NCBI RefSeq assembly: GCF_918698115.1
Contig: NZ_CAKKLV010000029.1
Span: 1-57,685, forward strand
Reading direction: 5' to 3'
Source of the DNA: Peribacillus sp. Bi96
Lineage (GTDB): Bacteria > Bacillota > Bacilli > Bacillales > DSM-1321
DNA length: 57,685 nt
The notes beneath the pieces are model-generated. The model had not been told where the DNA came from. It searched no databases and worked only from the letters and a program-made list of their open reading frames with translations. The position numbers and the translations under genes were made by a program. The number at the start of each line of letters is the position of its first letter. The first letter of the stretch is position 1. This document shows, one piece after another, positions 1 through 8,666 of this stretch.

Positions 1-126
1 TCAAGATGAGATTTCCCATGGCGCAAGCTAGTAAGATCCCTGAAAGATGATCAGGTTGATAGGTCAGAGGTGGAAGCGTGGCGACATGTGGAGCTGACTG
101 ATACTAATAGATCGAGGACTTAACCA
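1..126 (+). rRNA. 23S rRNA, 3' end (partial)
   Basis: The window opens inside the last domain of 23S rRNA. The terminal stretch around 97-126, ending in GAGGACTTAACCA, is the characteristic Bacillus 23S 3' end. Only the final ~126 nt are present. The exact mature 3' end could lie a few bases earlier, because processing sites cannot be fixed from sequence alone. It is followed by a 65-nt spacer and the 5S gene, so this is the tail of a 16S-23S-5S operon with no tRNA after 23S. Confidence 0.93.
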
Positions 127-191
127 ACGCTTTTTGAAAAATGAAATACCTTCTTATTATCTAGTTTTGAAGGAACAACGTTCCTGATATG

Positions 192-307
192 TTTGGTGAC
201 GATAGCGAAGAGGTCACACCCGTTCCCATTCCGAACACGGCAGTTAAGCTCTTCAGCGCCGATGGTAGTTGGGGGGTTCCCCCTGTGAGAGTAGGACGCC
301 GCCAAGC
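192..307 (+). rRNA. rrf: 5S rRNA
   Basis: A 116-nt 5S gene begins TTTGGTGACGATAGCG and ends GGACGCCGCCAAGC. The complementary ends (TTTGG and CCAAG region) form helix I, and the internal GAAGAGGTCACACCCGTTCC block is the conserved loop B / helix III core. Open reading frames across it are incidental. Confidence 0.96.
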
Positions 308-313
308 CATTTT

Positions 314-342
314 AAAGATCAGCCATCCGGCTGGTCTTTTTT
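314..342 (+). terminator. rRNA operon terminator
   Basis: The stem AAAGATCAGCC / GGCTGGTCTTT with a four-base loop is followed directly by a T run, 7 nt after the 5S gene. It is a classic intrinsic terminator closing the rrn operon. A weaker AAAACCA...TGGTTTT repeat follows at about 355-383 and may be a back-up. Confidence 0.9.
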
Positions 343-479
343 CGTTAAAAAAAAGAAAAACCAGTAGTTATAGTGGTTTTTTCAATTATGGAAACTTTTA
401 TAGAGACATACACGTATTGAAAATCTTCATCATACATTGTTAAAAGCAGCCCCGGTTCTCTTAAACTATTTAAACTAAT

Positions 480-509
480 GTATGCGAACGATGGTTTTTG
501 GGGAGAATG
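480..509 (+). promoter_or_regulatory. sigma-F promoter of csfB
   Basis: GTATG (480-484), a 15-nt spacer, then GGGGAGAATG (500-509) fits the forespore sigma-F consensus GYATA-N15-GGNNANAHTR at nearly every defined position. It lies just upstream of the csfB ribosome binding site, and csfB is a known sigma-F regulon member in B. subtilis. The match is seen in the sequence; use by sigma-F is inferred. Confidence 0.75.
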
Positions 510-526
510 CAGGTATGGAGGTGGAG

Positions 527-730
527 ATGTTGGCAACAACAACCAAAACAACGGCAGGGGAATCGTGCGTGGTTTGTGAACAAATAAAAGGGATGGGAAT
601 ACATCTATATACGACCTTTATTTGTGAGGAATGTGAAAGGGATATGATCGGCACGGATACAAATGATCCCCGGTACAAATATTACTTAAAGCAATTAAGA
701 AAAATCACTAATCCTGAAATATTTTCATGA
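527..730 (+). CDS. csfB: CsfB/Gin, anti-sigma-G factor
   Basis: A 67-residue protein with two CxxC pairs (Cys14/17 and Cys33/36) flanking a GIHLYTTFICEEC segment. This is the Gin (CsfB) zinc-binding fold, which inhibits sigma-G (and sigma-E) until the forespore is engulfed. The frame stays open back to 482, but that extension covers the sigma-F promoter. I therefore start at ATG 527, behind GGAGG at 517-521; TTG 530 is a close alternative. The resulting length matches the ~64-residue B. subtilis protein. It is monocistronic, with its own terminator. In B. subtilis xpaC and yaaN follow; here they do not. Confidence 0.9.
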   Translation: MLATTTKTTAGESCVVCEQIKGMGIHLYTTFICEECERDMIGTDTNDPRYKYYLKQLRKITNPEIFS

Positions 731-753
731 AAAAATAGTTTATGGAAAGTTGG

Positions 754-807
754 AGAGTCAGAGAATGAAGGAATGGATTGTTTCCTCATTCTCTGACTCT
801 TTTTTTG
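754..807 (+). terminator. csfB terminator
   Basis: A perfect 15-bp stem (AGAGTCAGAGAATGA / TCATTCTCTGACTCT) with a 17-nt loop is followed by seven Ts. It isolates csfB from the downstream decarboxylase gene. Confidence 0.93.
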
Positions 808-887
808 GATGAATGCTGCGTATCCAACTTATGTTTTCATATTTTCCCTGCATAATTGCCTTTCTGTCACCGCAATATGAGATAAAT

Positions 888-915
888 TTGAACTTATTTG
901 ATAAAATAATAAAAT
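888..915 (+). promoter_or_regulatory. Probable sigma-A promoter of yaaO-like gene
   Basis: TTGAAC (888-893), 16-nt spacer, TAAAAT (910-915), placed 25 nt before the start codon. This is a reasonable vegetative promoter and the only good match between the csfB terminator and the gene. Confidence 0.5.
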
Positions 916-939
916 ACTATGATTTGAGGGAAGAGAAAA

Positions 940-2394
940 ATGAATCAATCACAGACACCGTTGTTCGATGCAATGAGTGATTTTTATAAAAAAAAACCAA
1001 TATCCCTTCATGTTCCAGGACATAAAAATGGACAGGTGTTCAGTAAAAAAGGGCAATTTCTATATAACCCACTGCTTGGTTTGGATGCTACAGAGATAAA
1101 CGGTTTAGATGACCTGCATGCTCCAGAAGGGGCCATTTTAAAGTCTGAGCAACTACTCGCTGATTTATATGGTGTACAGAGGAGTTATTTTCTGGTTAAT
1201 GGGTCAACCGTAGGTAACATTGCGATGATCCTTGCGGTCTGCCGTGAAGGAGATAAGGTACTCGTTCAAAGAAACTGCCATAAATCGATCTTACATGGTT
1301 TGATGTTAGCGAATGTTCAACCGATCTTTTTACAACCGGACTTTTATGAGAAATGGGACATTGCTGGCAGTGTAGGATCAAAATTAATGGAAGAAGCCTT
1401 AGGTGTCCATCCTGATGTAAAAGCCATTATTGTAACCTATCCGAATTATTATGGTCTCGGTGAGGATTTGACGGAAATCGTGAGACTTGCCCATCAAAGG
1501 GGAATCCCTGTGCTGGTAGACGAGGCACATGGCGCTCATTTTCAGTTAGGAAGTCCTTTTCCTAAATCAGCTATATTGGCAGGTGCAGATGCCGTTGTTC
1601 ATTCAGCACATAAAACATTGCCGGCTATGACGATGGGGTCATATCTTCATCTCAATTCATCCTTAGTTGCTGCCGATGAAGTATCGTTCTATTTACAAAT
1701 GCTTCAGTCGAGCAGTCCATCTTACCCAATTATGGGATCGCTCGATTTAGCAAGAGCCTACTTAGCCTCTTTTACATCAGAAGATAAAAATAGCCTAATT
1801 AAAAAGATAGTAGGTTTCAGAGGTGAATTAGCCGCTCTACAATCAATAAGAGTATTAGAGGCGCCACCAGGCACTTCAGCAGACCCATTGAAAGTCGTCA
1901 TTCAATCAACAATGGGTTTAAGTGGTTTTGAGTTACAGCAGTTGTGTGAAGCCAAAGGTATTTTTACAGAATTAGCTGATCCTAATAATGTGTTAATGAT
2001 TTTGCCTTTATTAAAGATGGGTACCGATTTCCCTTTTTCTGAAATCGTCCAAAATATAAAAAACGCCACTAAAGACAGAACTGGAAGCTGGAAAGCAAAT
2101 CAAGTTGTTAGCTTGCTTGATGAAAGGTCAATGACGGGTCTTGAAATGCCATACTCCGTCATGAAACAAAAAAAATCGAGACCGGCCGCATTGAGAAGTG
2201 CCATAGGTAAGGTATCTGCCGAGATGGTCATTCCTTATCCTCCGGGAATCCCTTTAATTATGTCCGGGGAAATGATTACTGCTGAGCATATAACCAACTT
2301 AAGGAGGCTGCTTGACCTGGGATCCAGGTTTCATGGCGGTTCCTCCCTTTCAAACGGAGAATTAATCGTTTATGAAAGCGGTCAGGATGGTTAA
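940..2394 (+). CDS. yaaO: Orn/Lys/Arg decarboxylase-family PLP enzyme (YaaO type)
   Basis: A 484-residue fold-type I PLP enzyme of the Orn/Lys/Arg decarboxylase major-domain family, close in length to B. subtilis YaaO. The N-terminal SLHVPGHKNG signature, Asp194 and His197 in DEAHGAH, and the Schiff-base Lys225 in HSAHKTL are all present. The C-terminal decarboxylase domain includes a PYPPGIPL motif at roughly 430-437. The substrate (arginine, lysine or ornithine) cannot be told from sequence. Start ATG 940 follows GAGGGAAGAG. The gene lies 40 nt before tmk with no terminator between, so co-transcription is likely, although a metabolic link to thymidylate kinase is not apparent. Confidence 0.88.
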   Translation: MNQSQTPLFDAMSDFYKKKPISLHVPGHKNGQVFSKKGQFLYNPLLGLDATEINGLDDLHAPEGAILKSEQLLADLYGVQRSYFLVNGSTVGNIAMILAVCREGDKVLVQRNCHKSILHGLMLANVQPIFLQPDFYEKWDIAGSVGSKLMEEALGVHPDVKAIIVTYPNYYGLGEDLTEIVRLAHQRGIPVLVDEAHGAHFQLGSPFPKSAILAGADAVVHSAHKTLPAMTMGSYLHLNSSLVAADEVSFYLQMLQSSSPSYPIMGSLDLARAYLASFTSEDKNSLIKKIVGFRGELAALQSIRVLEAPPGTSADPLKVVIQSTMGLSGFELQQLCEAKGIFTELADPNNVLMILPLLKMGTDFPFSEIVQNIKNATKDRTGSWKANQVVSLLDERSMTGLEMPYSVMKQKKSRPAALRSAIGKVSAEMVIPYPPGIPLIMSGEMITAEHITNLRRLLDLGSRFHGGSSLSNGELIVYESGQDG

Positions 2395-2433
2395 AATGAT
2401 ATACTACAAACAAAGAACCTTGGAGGTACATCG

Positions 2434-3072
2434 ATGAAACGCGGTATTTTTATAACAATGGAAGGGCCTGAGGGTGCTGGGAAAACAACAATCACCCAAA
2501 TGCTAGGCAAGGCCCTCCAACAAGAAGGCTACCAAGTCCTATTAACACGTGAGCCAGGAGGAGTTCCCATTTCGGAGCAAATTAGGGAGGTTATCTTGAA
2601 TAAAGCGAATACAGCTATGGACTCGAGAACAGAGGCTTTATTATACGCCGCAGCAAGACGTCAGCATTTAGTGGAAGTGGTCATGCCGGAGTTGGAACGA
2701 GGGGGAATAGTCCTCTGTGACCGATTTATAGATAGCTCGTTAGCCTATCAAGGCCATGCAAGGGGCTTGGATATAGAAGAGGTTTACAATATCAATAAAT
2801 TCGCAATTGGAGACATGATGCCGGATGCCACGTTCTTTTTTGACATCATGCCTGAAGAAGGATTGAGGCGCATCCAATCCAATAGAGAACGGGAAGTGAA
2901 CCGGTTGGACCTTGAAGCACTGGACTTCCATAAAAAAGTATATGACGGGTATCAGTTCATTATAAATAGATGGAAGGACCGTTTCATTATCGTGGATGCA
3001 GGCCGGACAATTGATGAAGTTTTTGAAGAATCGAAAGCCGGCTTGTTAAACATTTTAGAAAAAAAGTATTGA
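2434..3072 (+). CDS. tmk: Thymidylate kinase
   Basis: A 212-residue dTMP kinase (ATP + dTMP to ADP + dTDP), essential for dTTP supply in the cytoplasm. The P-loop GPEGAGKTT is at residues 11-19, the DR motif with Asp96-Arg97 is in [12 protein letters not shown], and an arginine-bearing LID segment (REREVNRLD) is near 150. Length equals that of the B. subtilis enzyme. An AACCTTGGAGGT ribosome binding site precedes ATG 2434. It begins a replication-flavoured run with holB and yabA downstream. Confidence 0.97.
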   Translation: MKRGIFITMEGPEGAGKTTITQMLGKALQQEGYQVLLTREPGGVPISEQIREVILNKANTAMDSRTEALLYAAARRQHLVEVVMPELERGGIVLCDRFIDSSLAYQGHARGLDIEEVYNINKFAIGDMMPDATFFFDIMPEEGLRRIQSNREREVNRLDLEALDFHKKVYDGYQFIINRWKDRFIIVDAGRTIDEVFEESKAGLLNILEKKY

Positions 3073-3116
3073 TTACCATATTATTCAACGGGATACTATT
3101 CCGGGCATGGACTAGT

Positions 3117-3125
3117 TGCTATAAT
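3117..3125 (+). promoter_or_regulatory. Extended -10 promoter before darA
   Basis: TTGC followed by TATAAT (TG at 3117-3118, TATAAT 3120-3125) is an extended -10 element 41 nt before the darA start. No convincing -35 is present, which is tolerated for TGn-type promoters. Confidence 0.5.
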
Positions 3126-3127
3126 AG

Positions 3128-3496
<369 letters not shown>

Positions 3497-3520
3497 CGGT
3501 TAGCTGCATGGAGGTTCATT

Positions 3521-3961
3521 ATGAAAATCAACCATGATATCCCCATTAAGTTGGATAAAGCGAGACAAGATGCCAAACAGTTCCAAACAGGAAACGGGAG
3601 ATTTCAACAACTGGTCCAGACACAGGATCAAAAAATGCAAATCCAAACTTTAAACCGTTTGATAGGCGACATTGAAGGGGCTGGCCAGCGTTTAGTTCGG
3701 TCACGTACTTTTAGGGAATTGGCAAAATATAAAGCACTAGTGAAACGGTTTGTTAAGGAAGCGGTCGATTATGGACTGGAACTGAAGCAATCGACGAGCT
3801 GGAACCAATATGGTCAGAGCCGGCCATTGAAAACCGTAGAAACGATAGATGCAAGACTAGTCGAATTAAGCGAGGAAATTCTTAATAAAGAGAAAAGCTC
3901 GCTTGAAATATTAGAAATGATTGGTGAAATTAAAGGGCTTCTGATTAATTTATATACGTAA
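3521..3961 (+). CDS. yaaR: YaaR, DUF327 family protein
   Basis: A 146-residue, largely helical, charged protein of the DUF327 family. No signal peptide, membrane segment or catalytic motif is visible. It is conserved between darA and holB in Bacillus. ATG 3521 follows ATGGAGGTTC. Its stop lies 8 nt before the holB start, so translation is probably coupled. Function is unknown and I do not infer one. Confidence 0.88.
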   Translation: MKINHDIPIKLDKARQDAKQFQTGNGRFQQLVQTQDQKMQIQTLNRLIGDIEGAGQRLVRSRTFRELAKYKALVKRFVKEAVDYGLELKQSTSWNQYGQSRPLKTVETIDARLVELSEEILNKEKSSLEILEMIGEIKGLLINLYT

Positions 3962-3969
3962 GTGAGTTG

Positions 3970-4974
3970 ATGGTTTTGGATAAAACATGGCAGGATATGA
4001 GTCAAATTCAGCCACAGGTAATGACGATGCTGCAAAATAGCATAACGAAGAACAGAGTCGCTCATGCGTATTTATTTGAAGGGGAAAAAGGGACAGGTAA
4101 GCAAGAAATAAGTAAAACCTTTGCCAAAAGCTTACTATGCGAAGCACCAAAAGCAGGTTATGAGCCATGCGAACTTTGCAGGAATTGCAAACGGATTTCA
4201 AGTGGAAATCATCCTGATGTCCATTTGATAGAAAAAGATGGACTCTCAATAAAGAAGGAACAAATTAAAGAGCTTCAAGAAGAATTTTCGAAAAAAAGCG
4301 TAGAGGCCGATCGAAAGGTTTATATGATTGCCGATGCGGACAAAATGTCGGTTGGGGCAGCCAACAGTCTATTGAAATTTTTAGAGGAGCCCTCGGCCGG
4401 TACGGTGGCAATATTGATGACCGAACAGCTTCAGAGGATTCTGCCGACTATATTATCAAGGTGTCAAGTGATTTCGTTCAAGCCATTATCCCCGGAGAAT
4501 GTGAAACGGAAGCTGGTAGAACAGGATTTAGAGCCACAGCTTGCTTCGGTTATCGCGCATATAACACAGAATGTGGAAGCCGGAATCGAGCTAAGCAATG
4601 ATGAATGGTTTGTACAAGCTCAAAAAATAGTGGTAAAATTATATGAAGTGTTAAAACTCAATTCATTGAAGGCCTTGTTGTACCTTCAGACGGATTGGTT
4701 TCCACACTTCCAAGAAAGAGAACAGGTAGACAGAGGTCTTGATTTGTTACTTCTTATATATAAGGATTTATTATACATTCAGTTGGACAAAAAGGACTTC
4801 GTTGTATTCCAGAATAAACTGAAGGAATTTGAAACTCACGCTCTTCATCTTTCCCCAAGACGCCTTGCTGAACATATGGTGTGTATTTTGGAAGCAAAAA
4901 GAAAGCTGATGTCCAACACGAATCCACAGCTGTTGATGGAACAGCTTGTGCTGAATTTGCAGGAGGGATCATGA
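3970..4974 (+). CDS. holB: DNA polymerase III subunit delta'
   Basis: A 334-residue clamp-loader delta' subunit (AAA+). The P-loop-like GEKGTGKQ lies at residues 38-45, a four-cysteine zinc site is formed by Cys57/67/70/73, and the SLLKFLEEP box and LSRCQ arginine-finger region (LPTILSRCQ) follow. It helps load the beta clamp at the replication fork. ATG 3970 is preferred; TTG 3967 directly before it is possible. The stop overlaps the ribosome binding site region of ricT, indicating an operon with yaaR, ricT and yabA. Confidence 0.95.
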   Translation: MVLDKTWQDMSQIQPQVMTMLQNSITKNRVAHAYLFEGEKGTGKQEISKTFAKSLLCEAPKAGYEPCELCRNCKRISSGNHPDVHLIEKDGLSIKKEQIKELQEEFSKKSVEADRKVYMIADADKMSVGAANSLLKFLEEPSAGTVAILMTEQLQRILPTILSRCQVISFKPLSPENVKRKLVEQDLEPQLASVIAHITQNVEAGIELSNDEWFVQAQKIVVKLYEVLKLNSLKALLYLQTDWFPHFQEREQVDRGLDLLLLIYKDLLYIQLDKKDFVVFQNKLKEFETHALHLSPRRLAEHMVCILEAKRKLMSNTNPQLLMEQLVLNLQEGS

Positions 4975-4975
4975 T

Positions 4976-5806
4976 TTGTATGATGTTGTAGGTGTCCGTT
5001 TTAAAAAAGCGGGCAAAATATACTACTTTGATCCGGGTGAATTCGCTATTCCTAAGGACGATTTTGTAATAGTGGAGACTGTCCGCGGTGTTGAATTCGG
5101 TAGAGTTGTTACAGCCCGTAAGCAAGTAGATGAAAACGATGTTGTCCTGCCATTGAAAAAGGTACTACGGGTCGCTGATGCAAAAGATAAGCTTATTGTT
5201 GATGAGAACAAGGCAGCTGCAGAAGAGGCTTACTCTATATGTTGTCAAAAAGTCGTTGAGCATAAGCTGGATATGAAGCTAGTAGATGTGTCATATACTT
5301 TCGACAGAAATAAAGTCGTATTTTATTTTACAGCGGATGGTCGCGTGGATTTCCGTGATTTAGTAAAGGATTTAGCTGCCATATTCAGAACTCGGATAGA
5401 ACTGCGCCAAATTGGGGTAAGGGATGAGGCAAAGATGCTTGGTGGCATTGGACCATGTGGCAGAATGCTTTGCTGCTCCACATTTCTTGGAGATTTTGAA
5501 CCCGTTTCCATCAAAATGGCGAAGGATCAAAATTTATCATTAAACCCTACAAAAATCTCAGGGTTATGCGGTCGATTGATGTGCTGTCTGAAATATGAAA
5601 ATGATGAGTATGAAAGTGCGAAGGAAATGCTTCCTGATTTAGGTGAAATGATTAATACGCCTGGTGGCAAAGGCAAAGTAGTGGGGCTTAATATTCTAGA
5701 ACGCGTACTTCAGATTGAACTAATCGAGCAGGAAAGAGTATTAGAGTATACTCTAGATGAGATTCTAAAAGAGGGAGCCGTTTCTATTCAAGCCACAGAT
5801 TATTAA
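4976..5806 (+). CDS. ricT: RicT (YaaT), Fe-S subunit of the Ric complex
   Basis: A 276-residue PSP1-domain protein. With RicA and RicF it forms the complex carrying 4Fe-4S clusters that stimulates RNase Y-dependent mRNA maturation, and thereby biofilm, competence and Spo0A phosphorylation. Two cysteine clusters are clear: Cys161/166/167 in GPCGRMLCC and Cys198/203/204 in GLCGRLMCC. The start is TTG 4976, 8 nt after AGGAGGG (4961-4967), giving [13 protein letters not shown], the family N-terminus. The overlapping ATG 4971 is out of frame. Confidence 0.95.
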   Translation: MYDVVGVRFKKAGKIYYFDPGEFAIPKDDFVIVETVRGVEFGRVVTARKQVDENDVVLPLKKVLRVADAKDKLIVDENKAAAEEAYSICCQKVVEHKLDMKLVDVSYTFDRNKVVFYFTADGRVDFRDLVKDLAAIFRTRIELRQIGVRDEAKMLGGIGPCGRMLCCSTFLGDFEPVSIKMAKDQNLSLNPTKISGLCGRLMCCLKYENDEYESAKEMLPDLGEMINTPGGKGKVVGLNILERVLQIELIEQERVLEYTLDEILKEGAVSIQATDY

Positions 5807-5820
5807 GGTGGTGGGAGAGC

Positions 5821-6195
5821 GTGGATAAGAAAGATATTTTTGAGTCGGTGACCAATATGGAAACCCAGATAGGCCAATTATATAAGCAGCTTGGAGAATT
5901 GAAGCAGAACTTAGCTGAAATTCTTGAGGAAAATCAGTCGCTCAAGCTGGAAAACGAGCACTTGCGTAATCGGTTAGGCCTTGTGGAAGTCGAAACTGCG
6001 CCTGCTACAGTAAAGGTTAAACAAAAAGTGAAAAACCGTACTGCTAGTGCGGACAAGGTTATGGATATCGGGGAAGGCTATGATAATTTAGCCCGTATCT
6101 ATCAAGAAGGCTTCCATATTTGTAATCTGCATTTCGGCAGTTTACGAAAAGAAGGAGATTGCCTGTTCTGTTTATCTTTTTTAAATAAGAAGTGA
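5821..6195 (+). CDS. yabA: Replication initiation control protein YabA
   Basis: A 124-residue protein with an N-terminal coiled coil (about 1-60, used for tetramerisation) and a C-terminal zinc domain using His99, Cys101, Cys114 and Cys117. YabA binds DnaA and the DnaN clamp and restrains re-initiation. The start codon is GTG 5821, 14 nt after the ricT stop, with GGTGGTGGGAGAG upstream. Its presence directly after the clamp-loader gene fits its role at the replisome. Confidence 0.95.
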   Translation: MDKKDIFESVTNMETQIGQLYKQLGELKQNLAEILEENQSLKLENEHLRNRLGLVEVETAPATVKVKQKVKNRTASADKVMDIGEGYDNLARIYQEGFHICNLHFGSLRKEGDCLFCLSFLNKK

Positions 6196-6268
6196 TAATG
6201 GAATAATATAAAAGAATGTTCCATCTCTTTTACGTGATAGATAGACCGTTTACAATATATAGTGATTC

Positions 6269-6306
6269 GGGGTCTGACGCATACTATGAGTCAGGCCCCT
6301 TTTTTG
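6269..6306 (+). terminator. Intrinsic terminator between yabA and yabB
   Basis: The stem GGGGTCTGAC / GTCAGGCCCC has an 11-nt loop and a TTTTTT tail. It ends the tmk-to-yabA transcription unit. The yabB frame runs open through this hairpin, which argues against the longer yabB start. Confidence 0.92.
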
Positions 6307-6323
6307 TACGATACAAATGTCGA

Positions 6324-6350
6324 AGCATGGGCCCTAAGCATGCTTTTTCT
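6324..6350 (+). terminator. Second, weaker hairpin with T-run before yabB
   Basis: AGCATG...CATGCT with a 9-nt loop, followed by TTTTTC, ends only about 10 nt before the yabB ribosome binding site. It may be a back-up terminator or a leader attenuator for yabB-yazA-rsmI; the six-pair stem is weak. Confidence 0.4.
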
Positions 6351-6375
6351 ATACATAAATAGGAGGGTAACAGCA

Positions 6376-7119
6376 ATGGTAGAACTTAAAGGAGACGAAC
6401 GTCTGGATTATCTATTGGCCGAGAATTTAAGGATCATCCAGAGTCCATCGGTGTTCTCTTTTTCATTAGATGCCGTTTTATTATCGAGGTTCGTGAATGT
6501 TCCGATTCAAAAAGGGAAAATCGTGGATCTTTGCTCAGGGAATGGGGTCATACCATTGCTGCTGAGTACAAGAACGAAAGGGACAATTACGGGTGTTGAG
6601 ATTCAAGAGCGTTTATATGACATGGCCCAGAGGAGCATGGACTATAATGGCGTATCTTCCCAGATCGAGATGGTTCATGGAGATATAAAAGAGATTCCAA
6701 AGCAGATAGGGTATAGCAAATATGATGTGGTTACTTGCAATCCACCCTATTTTCCGACGCCATCAATCGAGGAAATTAACAAAAATGAGCATTTTGCAAT
6801 TGCCCGGCATGAAATCATGTGTAATCTTGAGGACGTCATGCGTGTTTCAAGTCAGTTGCTTCGTCAAGGGGGGAAAGCCGCATTCGTTCATAGACCTGGC
6901 CGCCTGATGGATATCCTGCGTTTAATGAGGATGTATAGGATTGAGCCGAAGCGACTACAATTCGTTTATCCCAAAAGCTCGAAAGAAGCAAATACGATTC
7001 TTATTGAAGGGATAAAGGATGGGAACCCTGATTTAAAGATTCTTCCTCCCCTTGTTGTGTATAATGATCAAAATGATTATAATCCTGAAATCAGAAGGAT
7101 TTTGTATGGAGAGGAATAA
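6376..7119 (+). CDS. yabB: tRNA1(Val) A37 N6-methyltransferase-like protein (YabB)
   Basis: A 247-residue Rossmann-fold SAM-dependent methyltransferase. A glycine motif I ([15 protein letters not shown]) and the N6-adenine motif NPPY (Asn122-Tyr125) place it with TrmN6/YfiC-type tRNA modification enzymes; the exact substrate in Bacillus is inferred. ATG 6376 lies 9 nt after AGGAGG and gives the family length. The upstream in-frame extension to 6262 covers a terminator and is rejected. It overlaps yazA by 14 nt, so yabB, yazA and rsmI form one operon. Confidence 0.92.
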   Translation: MVELKGDERLDYLLAENLRIIQSPSVFSFSLDAVLLSRFVNVPIQKGKIVDLCSGNGVIPLLLSTRTKGTITGVEIQERLYDMAQRSMDYNGVSSQIEMVHGDIKEIPKQIGYSKYDVVTCNPPYFPTPSIEEINKNEHFAIARHEIMCNLEDVMRVSSQLLRQGGKAAFVHRPGRLMDILRLMRMYRIEPKRLQFVYPKSSKEANTILIEGIKDGNPDLKILPPLVVYNDQNDYNPEIRRILYGEE

Positions 7120-7366
7120 GCATTATTTTTATGTTTTAAAATGCAGGGACGGCAGCTATTACGCTGGGTATACAAATAACTTGGATCGTAGAATAGATGC
7201 TCATAATCAAGGCAAGGGGGCAAAGTATACGAGAGGGCGGACCCCCGTTGAATTGATTCATCATGAAATATTTGAAACCCAGACATTGGCCATGCAGGCT
7301 GAATATCAGTTTAAGCAACTGACAAGAAAACAAAAACAAAAGTGGATGGCAAAGGAGGATACATGA
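7106..7366 (+). CDS. yazA: GIY-YIG domain protein YazA
   Basis: An 86-residue single-domain GIY-YIG superfamily protein (UPF0213 type). The motif appears as YFYVLKC...YYAGYT at residues 7-23, followed by the catalytic-type Arg in LDRRIDAHN. Small GIY-YIG proteins of this kind are nuclease-like, but the cellular substrate is unknown. ATG 7106 follows AGAAGGAT and overlaps the yabB end. An upstream extension to 7052 lies entirely inside yabB and has no ribosome binding site. Confidence 0.9.
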   Translation: MERNKHYFYVLKCRDGSYYAGYTNNLDRRIDAHNQGKGAKYTRGRTPVELIHHEIFETQTLAMQAEYQFKQLTRKQKQKWMAKEDT

Positions 7367-7367
7367 T

Positions 7368-8249
7368 ATGTGGCAGCAAAAGAGTTTTGAAAAAGAGGGA
7401 TTGGAGCCAGCTCTATATCTGGTTCCTACCCCGATAGGAAACCTTGAGGATATGAGCTTTAGGGCTTTAAGAATCTTAAAGGAAGCGGATGTCATTGCTG
7501 CTGAGGACACGCGAAACACAAAGAAATTATGTAATTACTTCGAAATTTCGACACCTATCGTCAGTTATCATGAACATAATAAGGAATATAGCGGGAAGCA
7601 GATGCTAGAGAGGCTTCGATCAGGAGAGGTCATCGCATTGGTAAGTGATGCTGGTTTGCCGACGATTTCCGATCCGGGATATGAACTGGTCAAGGATGCG
7701 ATTGCTGAGCAGTTTAAAGTCATACCGTTGCCGGGGGCAAATGCTGCATTAACGGCATTGATTGCATCGGGACTCGCTCCACAGCCTTTTTACTTTTATG
7801 GATTTTTACAGCGGGGTGCTAAAGAAAAAAAGAAAGAACTGGAAAAGTTAAAAAAGGTTGAATCGACATGGATCGTTTATGAATCGCCACATCGTTTAAA
7901 AGAAACATTAAAACACATGCAAGACATTCTAGGCGACCGTCGTATAGTATTATGCCGCGAATTAACTAAGAAATTTGAAGAGTTCATTCGGGGGACGGTA
8001 GGTGAAGCATTGACGTGGGCGATGGAATCCGAGATCCGTGGTGAGTTCTGTTTAATAGTAGAAGGTGGGCAATGGTCGGAGGACGAACCAGAGGAGGCCT
8101 GGTGGATGGCCCTTGATTTAGTCGGTCATGTTGATCATTATGTAGAAATCAAGCAGTTCAGTTCAAAGGATGCAATCAAGCAGGTCGCAAAAGATCGTAA
8201 TATACAAAAACGTGATGTGTATCAAGCGTATCACATTGATATGGAATAA
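7368..8249 (+). CDS. rsmI: 16S rRNA C1402 2'-O-methyltransferase RsmI
   Basis: A 293-residue tetrapyrrole-methylase-fold enzyme (YabC/RsmI) that methylates the ribose of C1402 in 16S rRNA. Family signatures are VPTPIGNLEDMSFRA, AAEDTRNTKKL, VSDAGLPTISDPG and the C-terminal ISSKDA-like FSSKDAIKQVAKD. ATG 7368 sits 9 nt after AAAGGAGG, overlapping the yazA stop. It is the last gene of the yabB operon and converges with abrB at a shared hairpin. Confidence 0.96.
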   Translation: MWQQKSFEKEGLEPALYLVPTPIGNLEDMSFRALRILKEADVIAAEDTRNTKKLCNYFEISTPIVSYHEHNKEYSGKQMLERLRSGEVIALVSDAGLPTISDPGYELVKDAIAEQFKVIPLPGANAALTALIASGLAPQPFYFYGFLQRGAKEKKKELEKLKKVESTWIVYESPHRLKETLKHMQDILGDRRIVLCRELTKKFEEFIRGTVGEALTWAMESEIRGEFCLIVEGGQWSEDEPEEAWWMALDLVGHVDHYVEIKQFSSKDAIKQVAKDRNIQKRDVYQAYHIDME

Positions 8250-8275
8250 TGTTTACGATGGTAAATAAGCAAAAA

Positions 8276-8301
8276 AAACTTCCGAAAATCGGAAGTTTTT
8301 T
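8276..8301. terminator. Bidirectional terminator between rsmI and abrB
   Basis: AACTTCC / GGAAGTT with a GAAAATC loop is flanked by an A-run on the left and a T-run on the right. It can stop rsmI transcription on + and abrB transcription on minus. Confidence 0.93.
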
Positions 8302-8312
8302 ATTTATATCAT

Positions 8313-8597
8313 TTATTTAGAAGTAGCGAAGTTTTGTTGAATTTCTTGGATTAGTAATTCAGCACCTTCACGACTAAGAATCAATTTACCATTAGCAAGT
8401 GTAAGGTTGTTATCGGAAACTTCACCTGTAACTTGGCAAGTCATGTTTGGTTTGTATTTTTTCAAGATGATGCGCTCGTCATCAACATAAATTTCAAGAG
8501 CGTCTTTCTCAGCAATTCCCAATGTACGACGAAGTTCAATTGGAATAACGACCCGGCCTAACTCATCAACTTTACGAACAATACCTGTAGATTTCAT
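8313..8597 (-). CDS. abrB: Transition-state regulator AbrB
   Basis: A 94-residue SpoVT/AbrB swapped-hairpin DNA-binding protein. The N-terminal domain GIVRKVDELGRVVIPIELRR is canonical and is followed by a multimerisation C-terminus. AbrB represses many stationary-phase genes, including spoVG, and is itself repressed by Spo0A~P. GAGAGGAG lies upstream on the minus strand. It is one of very few minus-strand genes here. Its target spoVG lies 11 kb away in the same window. Confidence 0.97.
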   Translation of the reverse strand: MKSTGIVRKVDELGRVVIPIELRRTLGIAEKDALEIYVDDERIILKKYKPNMTCQVTGEVSDNNLTLANGKLILSREGAELLIQEIQQNFATSK

Positions 8598-8647
8598 ATT
8601 GAAAATTCTCCTCTCAGATTACAATCTAGTACCCTATTTCTATTTTT

Positions 8648-8666
8648 TTCGTCAATATTCGACAAA
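8648..8666 (-). promoter_or_regulatory. Tandem Spo0A boxes in the abrB promoter
   Basis: Read on the minus strand, TTTGTCGAATATTGACGAA contains two head-to-tail 0A boxes (TGTCGAA and TGACGAA). This resembles the known Spo0A~P repression site at the B. subtilis abrB promoter. A third TGTCGAA-type match lies at 8851-8857, about 255 bp from the start codon. Confidence 0.8.

Noticed and set aside
189..443. 84-codon frame across the 5S gene and terminator
   Set aside because: It coincides with 5S rRNA and the rrn terminator; no ribosome binding site or homology is visible.
6262..6375. N-terminal extension of yabB
   Set aside because: It runs through a strong terminator hairpin; the AGGAGG-supported ATG 6376 gives the family length.
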